Positions 1 through 7,697 of a stretch of DNA of 64,000 nucleotides are shown here, in pieces. Below the pieces are notes generated by a model that saw only the letters and a list, made by a program, of their open reading frames with translations, had not been told where the DNA came from and did not search any database. Numbering within the stretch: the first letter of the stretch is position 1; every line of letters begins with the position of its first letter. Source of the stretch: an uncultured Eubacteriales bacterium (GTDB lineage Bacteria; Bacillota; Clostridia; Oscillospirales; Oscillospiraceae); the NCBI GenBank assembly GCA_900551995.1, contig URXW01000002.1, positions 28,467-92,466 on the forward strand. Direction: 5' to 3'. A program made the position numbers and the translations under genes.

Positions 1-1
1 C

Positions 2-1591
2 AGTACCTCTAACGTCGCAGATAACCTGTTGGATACGTATGTCCCCTTGGTGGTGGATGGAGAATATAAAGCGACATCGGAGAACACTGGCTACATTGTG
101 GGAGGAACAAGCAAGCATAGCAAAACTATATCCTCGGAAGATGGAGATATACGGGTTCTTAAGCACGCCTATTCGGACATAGACACTACGGCAGGAACAG
201 GCTATTTTGAAAAGGGCAGTGATGGTGGAATTACAGATATTAAGACGATTACTTTTTTGCAGGGAGCTGTGGATACAACGGCAAACAGCGTCTATGCTAA
301 GGCGAAAAGTCATTTTATTGAGGCACTGAACAAAGATAGGAATTTTATCTACAGCCTGCGTTTTCAAGGCGGTGTTGTGGATCGCGTTATCACAGCGGGT
401 CGAGTACAAATAGGTACAAGCGAGAAAACAAATTACCAAATGCCGGAATCCTGCATTGATTTCAACATATCCAGCGGTAAGCTTGCTTTTTTTGCCAGCA
501 GTCACGGCGTTTCAAATACGCGCAGTTTCTTTTCGCTTCATCAGATAACCCGCAATGGGGGTGAAATCACCGCCATCAAAGAAATCAGCAAGATATACGC
601 TTCCGGCAGTGGCTATGTATACGCATATGCAGGCGAAGAAGATCCTTACGGTGCCAATGGTTACGAGTTGAAATTTGATACAAGTATCTTGACAGAGCAG
701 CGGCAGGGCAACAATCCACTGGGTTCCTCGCGAGGGGAGGGGACGAAGCTCTACTACTTCGAGATTCCGCTGAATGCCGGGGAGTACGCATTGGGTGCTG
801 TCGCCAATGGTGCGGCACTGATGTACTTGGATATTGGCGTGGGGGACAGTGCAGGCGTTACCGAGGGGTTGATTCCTGCGGGGGCGGAGGTCACGCGGAC
901 AAAGACCACCGAGGTCATCGTCACGGAGCACAGGGAAACCTCTGCGCCTAAGGGCGTGGATTTTGTGACAACGCCTGTTGCGGTCACGCCGCCCTCTGTG
1001 ACAAAAGCCACCGCCACAAAGCGATTGGACGGAGCGGCTTCGGGGGAGTACGCGTTCTCGGCGGTCAACGGCGGGGCAACGTGTACCCACAGCGGAGCCA
1101 CGGAGACGCTGGGGCTGGACGGTACGGTCACGACAGCGAAAAGGTGCATCGTCACGCTGACGGACACGTGGCAGAAGGATAACGCACCTGTCACGCGCAC
1201 GATACGCGTCGTCTATGACGGCACCAACACGACCTACGCTGTGACAATGAACGGCGAAACAAATACGTACACCTATAACGACCTGAAGGACAAGGCGGAC
1301 ATTACGGGCGTCGGCAACGAGGCGGCGAATACCGCGCCGAAGCTGCCCAGCCCCGAAGAAATGGCGGCCTTGCAGGCGAAGGGCGAGACGGTGCTGGAGT
1401 ACACCTACACGGCGGCGGACGCGGTGATCGACAGTGTGCTTGTCCCGACGGTCACGGTGGAGACGGACGGCACGGTGACGGTGACGGGGGGAAGCTACAC
1501 CGTCACGTCCAACAAGGCTCTGGGGCAAAAAGTGACGAAACAAAAAGACGGCTATACGGTTACATACAATACCAATACCGCTGCACCGTAA
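2..1591 (+). CDS. Large surface/secreted protein, C-terminal part (5' end outside window)
   Basis: The frame is open to the left edge, so this is the C-terminal ~529 residues of a larger protein; a TTG at 29 has no convincing ribosome binding site. No transmembrane segment, LPXTG motif or catalytic motif is visible. The sequence is rich in Thr, Val, Gly and Ala with beta-type repeats, which suits an extracellular adhesin or fibre protein. The first ~700 bases are clearly more AT-rich than the rest. It ends 30 bases before the next gene and probably shares its transcript. Function is not recognised; the surface role is inferred from composition and from the secreted-protein genes that follow. 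Confidence 0.75.
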   Translation, partial: STSNVADNLLDTYVPLVVDGEYKATSENTGYIVGGTSKHSKTISSEDGDIRVLKHAYSDIDTTAGTGYFEKGSDGGITDIKTITFLQGAVDTTANSVYAKAKSHFIEALNKDRNFIYSLRFQGGVVDRVITAGRVQIGTSEKTNYQMPESCIDFNISSGKLAFFASSHGVSNTRSFFSLHQITRNGGEITAIKEISKIYASGSGYVYAYAGEEDPYGANGYELKFDTSILTEQRQGNNPLGSSRGEGTKLYYFEIPLNAGEYALGAVANGAALMYLDIGVGDSAGVTEGLIPAGAEVTRTKTTEVIVTEHRETSAPKGVDFVTTPVAVTPPSVTKATATKRLDGAASGEYAFSAVNGGATCTHSGATETLGLDGTVTTAKRCIVTLTDTWQKDNAPVTRTIRVVYDGTNTTYAVTMNGETNTYTYNDLKDKADITGVGNEAANTAPKLPSPEEMAALQAKGETVLEYTYTAADAVIDSVLVPTVTVETDGTVTVTGGSYTVTSNKALGQKVTKQKDGYTVTYNTNTAAP

Positions 1592-1621
1592 ACAGCCGGA
1601 GGACGGAAGGGAGGCTGCACA

Positions 1622-2467
1622 ATGCAATCAAAAAAACTGCGGCGCAGCCTCCTGCACGCCGCCATCTCCGTGATGGCTCTGCTGGCGGTCGCCGTATCCA
1701 CCACGTTGGCGTGGTACATATTCACGGTGAACGCCCACACCACACGGTTGCACATGGCGGCGGGCACCAACGTGACGCTGCAGATCAGCGGGACGCGGGA
1801 CGGCGTTTACAGCTCCTCGGCGAAGCTGGAGCGGTTCCAGGGGCTGCTGAATCCGGTGTCCACCGACAGGATACAGAACGGGTTCCAGAAGGTGGCGGGC
1901 TTTACGCGAGCCTCCGGCAGTGCGCCGCTGCTCGCCAATCTGTTCTCCAAGAGCCTGGAGATGGAGAAGGACTATTACAAGACGTCGCTGTTCTTCCGGG
2001 CGAAGGAGGCGCGGCTGGACGTGTATCTGGCGGAGGTAGGATTCACCGACAGCGACGAGGCGCGGCCGATCTCCTCCGCTATCCGCATCGGGTTCGTGGT
2101 GCCCGCCACGGGGCAGGAGTTTATTTTCGCCATCAGCGAGAAGAAGAACCCGGAGAAGGAGTACAACACCGCCACAGGGCGGGAGGGCTGCGTGCTGGAC
2201 AGCACAAGGTCGGACGGCACCACGGTGGAGTTTACGCCGCTGAACGGGGAGAACTACTGCAATTACGACGGCAGCACGGGGGTGGTGTCGCTGAAGCCGG
2301 GTTCGCAGGCGATATGCACGGTGGACGGCAGCGGCGGCGGTGAGAGCGAGCCGGTGCAGGTGGATGTGTACATCTGGCTGGAGGGCTGCGACGAGGACTG
2401 CACGCGCAATCTCTGCGCCACGACGTTGGAGGATCTGGCGTTGAGCTTCGCAGGGTATGCGGGGTGA
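1622..2467 (+). CDS. SipW-type secreted paralogue 1 (TasA-like surface protein candidate)
   Basis: A 281-residue exported protein. A basic N-terminus (QSKKLRR) is followed by one hydrophobic segment (residues ~10-31) ending in TTLAWY, which matches the SipW-cognate signal peptide pattern (hydrophobic stretch, then T-x-AWF) of TasA-like matrix proteins. The rest is a soluble, probably beta-rich domain. Near the C-terminus is the signature WLEGCDEDC, shared with the next three genes and with the gene at 13201. GGGAGG at 1609-1614 sets the start. It overlaps or abuts the next paralogue, so translation is likely coupled. Expected to be cleaved by one of the two Ser-His signal peptidases of the locus. 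No named family was recognised beyond the signal type. Confidence 0.8.
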   Translation: MQSKKLRRSLLHAAISVMALLAVAVSTTLAWYIFTVNAHTTRLHMAAGTNVTLQISGTRDGVYSSSAKLERFQGLLNPVSTDRIQNGFQKVAGFTRASGSAPLLANLFSKSLEMEKDYYKTSLFFRAKEARLDVYLAEVGFTDSDEARPISSAIRIGFVVPATGQEFIFAISEKKNPEKEYNTATGREGCVLDSTRSDGTTVEFTPLNGENYCNYDGSTGVVSLKPGSQAICTVDGSGGGESEPVQVDVYIWLEGCDEDCTRNLCATTLEDLALSFAGYAG

Positions 2468-2486
2468 GACGCGGGAGGTGAGGCGA

Positions 2487-3317
2487 GTGAAAAACCGGGC
2501 TTTACGGAGAGGTGCGGGCGTTGCCGCGCTGTACGCGCTGCTGGCGGCGGTGCTGCTGGCGGGCAGCACCTTCGCGTGGTTTACGTTCCGGGCGTACACG
2601 AACGTTACGCCCCTTGCCGGTACCATCGGAACGGGCGAGGGCGATCTGCTGATCTCGGCGCGGCGGGACGGAGGCTTCGATACGCAGTGCGCGCTGCCTC
2701 TGCGGGACGCGGGCGCGGAGCTGCTGCCGGTGAGCACGGCGGAGCTGGAGCATTTCTTCACCGTCAGCGCACAGGACGGGGCGGGCATCGCCACGGCGTA
2801 CCGCAATGCGGACGAGCGGGCGGCGGCACATTCCCTGAACGGGACGGTGTATCTCAAGGCGGACGGGAGCGATTTCGACATCTATCTCTGGCGGGAGGAC
2901 ATACACTGCGGCAGCGACGCGCAGGCGTTGGCCGCCATGCGGCTGGGGCTGCGGATCGTGACGGCGTCAGGGACGCGGACGCATATCTTCAAGCTGGACG
3001 AGCTGGGGAGCACGGCGTCGGCGGAGGCGGTCAGAACCGTGCCGGAGGCGGGAAAGGTGGTGTCCTCCGTGGGAGCGGGCGGCGCGGCGGTCTATGTGAA
3101 CGACCCCGCCAAGGCACTGTCGGAGTGCACGGCACGGGGCACGGCGGACGAGGTGCAGGCGGGGAAAACGGCTCTCTGCGCCCTGAACGACGGCGAGATC
3201 GCGGAGGTGCGGTTCTGGCTCTATCTGGAGGGCTGCGACGAGAACTGCATCAACAGCGTACAGGGAAAGGACATCGCGCTGCAGCTGGGCTTTGCCGGCG
3301 CGCAGCGGGAGAGATAA
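2487..3317 (+). CDS. SipW-type secreted paralogue 2
   Basis: I chose GTG 2487 because a strong GGGAGGTGAGG (2473-2483) precedes it; an ATG at 2457 is in frame but overlaps the previous gene and lacks such a site. The ~276-residue product has a basic start (KNRALRR), a hydrophobic segment, and GSTFAWF, the SipW-type signal pattern. The secreted domain contains a PVSTAELEHF stretch that resembles PVSTADLATF in the next gene, and ends with YLEGCDENC followed by a hydrophobic beta strand (ALQLGFAG). It is a diverged tandem duplicate of its neighbours. A structural subunit of a surface fibre or layer is the likely role, by inference only. Confidence 0.78.
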   Translation: MKNRALRRGAGVAALYALLAAVLLAGSTFAWFTFRAYTNVTPLAGTIGTGEGDLLISARRDGGFDTQCALPLRDAGAELLPVSTAELEHFFTVSAQDGAGIATAYRNADERAAAHSLNGTVYLKADGSDFDIYLWREDIHCGSDAQALAAMRLGLRIVTASGTRTHIFKLDELGSTASAEAVRTVPEAGKVVSSVGAGGAAVYVNDPAKALSECTARGTADEVQAGKTALCALNDGEIAEVRFWLYLEGCDENCINSVQGKDIALQLGFAGAQRER

Positions 3318-3342
3318 ACGGGAAAGGAGGGACTGCGCCCAC

Positions 3343-4218
3343 GTGCGCGGCAGCGAAGCGATGAGACGAAGAAAGCATACGGTTTTGCCGCTGGCGGCGG
3401 TCTGCGCGCTGGCGTTGCTGTCCCTCACGGCGGTGACGGCGGCATGGTTCACCAACAACGCGAAGGTGAATACCTCGCGGGCGGTGAGCCGCACCGCCGT
3501 GCAGAGCGTGGAATTACAGGTCAGCAGCAAGGGCGGCGACGATTTCTCCGGGGGGAGAGAGGCGGACATCGTGCAGGTGAACAGCGCGGAGATGACGCGG
3601 CTGATGCCGGTGTCCACGGCGGATCTGGCGACCTTCGTGCAGCCGCCCGCCACCGTGGACGGCTACGCCGTCAGCTTTCAGAGGGTGGAGGACGAGCGGG
3701 ACTATTACCACGGGCGCGTGTATCTCCGGGCGACGGCGGACGCGGCGGAAAGCGGGCGGAAGCTGGCGGTCTATCTGGACGAGGGGGCAGGCTCCGGCGG
3801 CGCGCTTGCCGTGGGCGGCGCGGCGGGCAGCCAGCTGCTGCACGCGGCGCGGCTGGGGCTGGTATTCGACGGAAAGCAGGAGAGCGCGGTGATCTTCCGA
3901 CTGAGCGAGGATAAGAACGCGGAGGGTGACCGGACTCTGAACACCAAGCTGGACGGTGCGGTGCTGGAGGAGGGAAGCGTGCTGACATGGACGGGAACGG
4001 CCGCCAAGGCGGTGGCGGATCCCGCAATGCTGACGAAGGACAGGGCGGTGGGCACGGACGGAACGGTGCCGGAGAAGCCGCTGCTGGAGATGGAGCTGGG
4101 GCGCGTGTATCAGGTGGACGTGTATTTCTATCTGGAGGGCTGCGACCCCGACTGCACGGAGTCCATCGCCTTTGACGACGGGTATCTGCACCTCGCCTTC
4201 TACGGCGTTTTGTGCTGA
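3343..4218 (+). CDS. SipW-type secreted paralogue 3
   Basis: The start is uncertain: GTG 3343 lies 12 bases after GGAAAGGAGG (3321-3330), while ATG 3361 gives the more typical N-terminus (MRRRKHTVLPL) but has no close ribosome binding site. After one hydrophobic segment comes TAAWFTNN, the SipW-type signal end. Further on, LMPVSTADLATF aligns with the preceding paralogue, RVEDERDYYHGRVYLRA marks a shared strand, and IFRLSEDKN resembles IFAISEKKN in paralogue 1. The C-terminal signature is YLEGCDPDC. These shared blocks in the same order show that genes 1622-5015 arose by tandem duplication. Confidence 0.76.
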   Translation: MRGSEAMRRRKHTVLPLAAVCALALLSLTAVTAAWFTNNAKVNTSRAVSRTAVQSVELQVSSKGGDDFSGGREADIVQVNSAEMTRLMPVSTADLATFVQPPATVDGYAVSFQRVEDERDYYHGRVYLRATADAAESGRKLAVYLDEGAGSGGALAVGGAAGSQLLHAARLGLVFDGKQESAVIFRLSEDKNAEGDRTLNTKLDGAVLEEGSVLTWTGTAAKAVADPAMLTKDRAVGTDGTVPEKPLLEMELGRVYQVDVYFYLEGCDPDCTESIAFDDGYLHLAFYGVLC

Positions 4219-4229
4219 GGGAGGTGCGT

Positions 4230-5015
4230 ATGAGGAACGACCGAGGAATCATCGGCAGCCGCAGCATGGTGACGGTGTCGCTGCTGCTGGTGCTGGTGGC
4301 GTTGGCGGGGATCACGGCGGTGACGCTGGCGTGGTTCTCCATCTCCAACCACACACGGGTGTACAGCATGGACATGGACGTGACCACGGGTCCGTCGCTG
4401 CGGTTCGATCTGGACGCCCACGAGGACTTCGCCGACTACAAGCAGACACTGGGCATGGCGGAGATCTTCGGGCGCATCCGGCGGGAGCTGGGCTACGATC
4501 CGGCGGAGACGCCCCTGGACCCGGTGACCACAACGGACGGGCAGACCTTCACCCTGCGGAACGGGACGGTGAAGGAGGCGCGGGAGGGCAAATACCTGAC
4601 CTTTACACTGCATTTCATGGCAACGGAGGATATGCAGGTACACCTCTCCACCGCCCACAGCCGGGAGGGGGAGGACGGCACCAGCGTGACGTCACGCGTC
4701 AGCGGGCTGCCCCAGGCGATGCGCGTCAGCTTTACCTGCGGCGGGCAGACGGCGGTATATGATCCGGGCGCGGGAAATACCGCGCGGAATACCGGAAAAC
4801 TGCGTATTTTTGGCTTGCCCGCGGCGGAGAGGATGATATATAATGAAAACAGTAATTTGTTCCATATTTCCGCCTATACCGACACGCCGGTGACGGTGCA
4901 TATCTGGATAGAGGGAACGGATGAAATGTGCACGAATGAGCTGAAGGGTGGGGACTACGCCATCCGTCTGCGGTTCGTGGGAACGGATGAAGAAAATGTT
5001 CCGCTGGGCGGATAA
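4230..5015 (+). CDS. SipW-type secreted paralogue 4
   Basis: ATG 4230 follows GGGAGGTG (4219-4226), so it is preferred over an upstream in-frame ATG at 4212. The 261-residue product begins MRNDRGIIGSRS, then a hydrophobic stretch ending TLAWFSISNHT. Its C-terminal signature is WIEGTDEMC, so the first Cys of the EGCDxxC pattern in paralogues 1-3 is replaced by Thr. It is the shortest of the tandem group and the last before the signal peptidase gene. The 3' part (4750-4870) is more AT-rich than its surroundings. Same inferred role as its neighbours: exported structural subunit. Confidence 0.78.
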   Translation: MRNDRGIIGSRSMVTVSLLLVLVALAGITAVTLAWFSISNHTRVYSMDMDVTTGPSLRFDLDAHEDFADYKQTLGMAEIFGRIRRELGYDPAETPLDPVTTTDGQTFTLRNGTVKEAREGKYLTFTLHFMATEDMQVHLSTAHSREGEDGTSVTSRVSGLPQAMRVSFTCGGQTAVYDPGAGNTARNTGKLRIFGLPAAERMIYNENSNLFHISAYTDTPVTVHIWIEGTDEMCTNELKGGDYAIRLRFVGTDEENVPLGG

Positions 5016-5042
5016 CTACGGATGAAATGAGGACATAGAGCT

Positions 5043-5792
5043 ATGAGCAAGATGAAAAAGGCACTGGGAATACTTGCAAGCGTTCTGCTGTGGGCGGTCA
5101 TTCTGATCGCCGCGCTGTTCACCTTTATCACCATGGCGACGCGGGACGAGACGCACGTTGCCAGCATCGCCGGCTATACGCCGATGGCGGTGCAGTCGGA
5201 CTCCATGGCGGACACCTTCTATAAGGGGGATATGATCTTCATTAAGAAGTGCGATCCGTCCAGCTTGCAGGTGGGCGACATCGTGTGCTTCCACACCATC
5301 ATCGAAAACCAGTACGCCCTGAACACCCACCGCATCGTGGACATTCAGGAGGCGAACGGCTACCGCACCTACACCACGAAGGGCGACAACAACGCCGTAT
5401 CCGACCAGCACATCATCGCCGACGGCGACATCGTGGGCAAGTACGCCGGGAAGATCAGCAAGCTGGGCTCCTTTATGGATTTCCTCAGCAGCTCCACCGG
5501 GTTCCTGCTGGTGATCGTGCTGCCGCTGCTGGTGTTCTTCGTGTATCAGGTCTATCATCTGATCACGGTGGGCATCGAGCTGAAGAAGGCGTCCGCGCTG
5601 GAGGCGGCGCAGATGCAGGCGGAGATACACGCCGCCGCTTCGGCGGAGGGCGGCGACGCCGAGCGCATGAAGGCGGAGGCGGAGAAGGCGAAAGCCGAGG
5701 CGGAGGCCGCGCTGGCGGAGGCCAAGCGGCTGAAGGCGGAGGCCGAGGCGCAGCTTGCCAAGGCGAAGGAAGAGAACAACGGGGCGGAGTGA
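5043..5792 (+). CDS. sipW: Signal peptidase I, ER/archaeal (SipW) type, with coiled-coil tail
   Basis: A 249-residue type I signal peptidase of the S26B (SipW/SEC11) kind. There is a transmembrane segment at ~10-30, the catalytic Ser in SDSM (Ser54), and His in NTHRIV (His96) in place of the Lys of ordinary bacterial enzymes. The conserved KGD box has Asp114. A second hydrophobic segment lies at ~154-178. The last ~65 residues are an Ala/Glu/Lys-rich helix, predicted coiled coil, which is unusual for the family. Family knowledge: SipW processes TasA and TapA in Bacillus. Placed 27 bases after four proteins with SipW-type signals, it is their likely processing enzyme. The symbol is by homology class, not orthology. 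Confidence 0.88.
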   Translation: MSKMKKALGILASVLLWAVILIAALFTFITMATRDETHVASIAGYTPMAVQSDSMADTFYKGDMIFIKKCDPSSLQVGDIVCFHTIIENQYALNTHRIVDIQEANGYRTYTTKGDNNAVSDQHIIADGDIVGKYAGKISKLGSFMDFLSSSTGFLLVIVLPLLVFFVYQVYHLITVGIELKKASALEAAQMQAEIHAAASAEGGDAERMKAEAEKAKAEAEAALAEAKRLKAEAEAQLAKAKEENNGAE

Positions 5793-5825
5793 GCCTCCGC
5801 CGCCGACAGCAAATCGTAGGAGCCG

Positions 5826-5892
5826 AGGAGGATACAGGGGGAGCAGCGGGAGCCGATTCTGTAATGACCCCCAGCCGTGCCTGTGTCCTCCT
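5826..5892 (+). promoter_or_regulatory. Long inverted repeat in the leader of the AAA+ gene
   Basis: In the 134-bp gap between the signal peptidase and ATPase genes, AGGAGGATACAGG (5826-5838) can pair with CCTGTGTCCTCCT (5880-5892): 13 pairs with one G-T, around a 41-base loop. No T-run follows, so it is not a standard terminator. It might be an RNA processing or attenuation structure that uncouples the two halves of the operon. No gene or clear sigma-A promoter is seen in the gap. Confidence 0.35.
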
Positions 5893-5926
5893 GTGCTTTG
5901 TACCGTACCGGAAAGGATAACGCGAT

Positions 5927-7675
5927 ATGAGTGAATTTCTCAAGCTGGCATACGACCTGCTTGCCAAGGTGGTTTATAACGTCGTGCAGTGGATCGTGGG
6001 GATCGTCGGCGGCTTCGTGAAGGTGTTTATCACGGGCTGGGCGGACTACGCCACCATATTCAAAATGTACTTCTCCGGCTTTTCTCTGCCGGTGAAGGTG
6101 CTTGCCATCCTTCTGGCACTGGTGCTGGTGGGAATACCGGTGCTGCTGATCGTCATTATCGTGAAGAGGCTCATCCTCCGGGCGCAGCTGAAGGCGGTGG
6201 ACGAGGACAACACCATCCTTTATAAAGAGATCGGTCGTCTGAACCGGCAGGTGCTGGACCTCATGGACGAGAAGGCGAAGATCCTGAACATGAAGGTGGG
6301 CACGGTCAACGGCGGCACCGTCACCGTGCAGGGGAGAGAGGACACCGTCAGCGGCGGTCTGGCGGAGAGCGGTGCGGTGGTGGGCGTGCAGAACGTTGCC
6401 ACCGGCATCGTTGACCCGCTGGCAGAGCCGGTGCCGGTGGGCGCGGGCGTACAGGGCACCGTCCCTGTGGCGGCGGTGGGCGGCAGCATCGCCGACGCCA
6501 GCATCGGGGAGGACGCGCTCAGTGCCGCCACGGCGGCGGCAGTTACCGCCGCCACCGCCGCAAGGCAGCGGAGCGAGGAGGAGGAGCGGAACCGGGTGGA
6601 TCGCTTCCCGAAGCTCAGCTATGTGGACGCCAAGTACGTGGACTACGAGCGTCCCGATTACGACGACACCATCACGCTGGAGCGTTTCACGGAGGGCTTC
6701 CGCCGCTTCGCGGCAAGCCAGATGAGTCTGTATTACTCCCACGAGGTCGTCCGGCGGTTCGTGGCGGGTCTGGCGGCCAGCAAGCTGCTGATACTGGAGG
6801 GTATCTCCGGCACCGGCAAGACCTCGCTGCCCTACGCCTTTTCCCGGTATCTGGACAACCCCGCCACTATCGTGTCCGTGCAGCCGTCCTTCCGGGACCG
6901 CACGGAGCTGATCGGGTATTTCAATGAGTTCTCCAAGCGGTTCAACGAGACGGAGTTCCTCCGCGCGCTGTACGAGGCGAATTACCGGGAGGATCTGAGC
7001 TTGATCGTGCTGGACGAGATGAACCTGGCGCGTATCGAGTATTACTTCGCGGAGATGCTCTCCGTGCTGGAGCTGCCCAGCAAGGACGAGTGGGTGCTGG
7101 ATCTGGTGCCCACGGCGTGGCCGGGCGACCCCGACAAGCTGGAAAACGGGAAGATCCATGTGCCCGATACCGTGTGGTTCGTGGGCACCGCCAACAACGA
7201 CGACTCCACGTTCACCATCACGGATAAGGTCTATGACCGCGCGATCCCCATTGAGATCAACGACAGGGCGGAGGAGTTCGACTGCGAATTGCAGCCCCGG
7301 TGCAGCGTGACGTGCGCCCATCTGGAGGCACTGTTCGCCGCGGCGCGGGACGAGCATCCTATCAGCGACGCGACGCTGACGAAGATGCTCAAGCTGAACA
7401 ACTATTTGCAGACGCGGTTCAAGCTGGCGTTCGGCAACCGCATTATGAAGCAGATGTACGACTTTATCCCCGTCTACGTCGCCTGCGGCGGCACGGAGAT
7501 CGACGGGCTGGATTATATCGTCGCCCGGAAGGTGTTCAAGAAGTTCGAGAGCATGAACGTCGCCTTCGTCCGGGATGAGATCAAGGGGCTGATCGCCTAT
7601 CTGGAAAAGACCTTCGGCAAGACGAATATGCAGGATAGCCGCAGCTATCTGGAGAGGATACAGAACCTCTATTGA
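5927..7675 (+). CDS. Membrane-tethered McrB-like AAA+ ATPase
   Basis: A 582-residue protein. Two hydrophobic segments (~17-40 and ~53-78) anchor it; a linker with an Ala/Gly/Val-rich stretch (~120-215) leads to an AAA+ domain. Walker A is GISGTGKT (292-299), Walker B is LIVLDEMN (359-366) followed by LARIEYYFAEML, very like the McrB/MoxR branch. The sensor region TANNDD (421-426) keeps the spacing of the NxxD motif used by McrB for GTP hydrolysis. A C-terminal helical lid follows. No nuclease is encoded nearby. Family knowledge says McrB-like motors work with a partner protein; the next gene, 22 bases on, is the obvious candidate. Role in surface protein assembly is inferred from context. Confidence 0.82.
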   Translation: MSEFLKLAYDLLAKVVYNVVQWIVGIVGGFVKVFITGWADYATIFKMYFSGFSLPVKVLAILLALVLVGIPVLLIVIIVKRLILRAQLKAVDEDNTILYKEIGRLNRQVLDLMDEKAKILNMKVGTVNGGTVTVQGREDTVSGGLAESGAVVGVQNVATGIVDPLAEPVPVGAGVQGTVPVAAVGGSIADASIGEDALSAATAAAVTAATAARQRSEEEERNRVDRFPKLSYVDAKYVDYERPDYDDTITLERFTEGFRRFAASQMSLYYSHEVVRRFVAGLAASKLLILEGISGTGKTSLPYAFSRYLDNPATIVSVQPSFRDRTELIGYFNEFSKRFNETEFLRALYEANYREDLSLIVLDEMNLARIEYYFAEMLSVLELPSKDEWVLDLVPTAWPGDPDKLENGKIHVPDTVWFVGTANNDDSTFTITDKVYDRAIPIEINDRAEEFDCELQPRCSVTCAHLEALFAAARDEHPISDATLTKMLKLNNYLQTRFKLAFGNRIMKQMYDFIPVYVACGGTEIDGLDYIVARKVFKKFESMNVAFVRDEIKGLIAYLEKTFGKTNMQDSRSYLERIQNLY

Positions 7676-7697
7676 TGTGTGAGTGGGAGGGTGCGCT

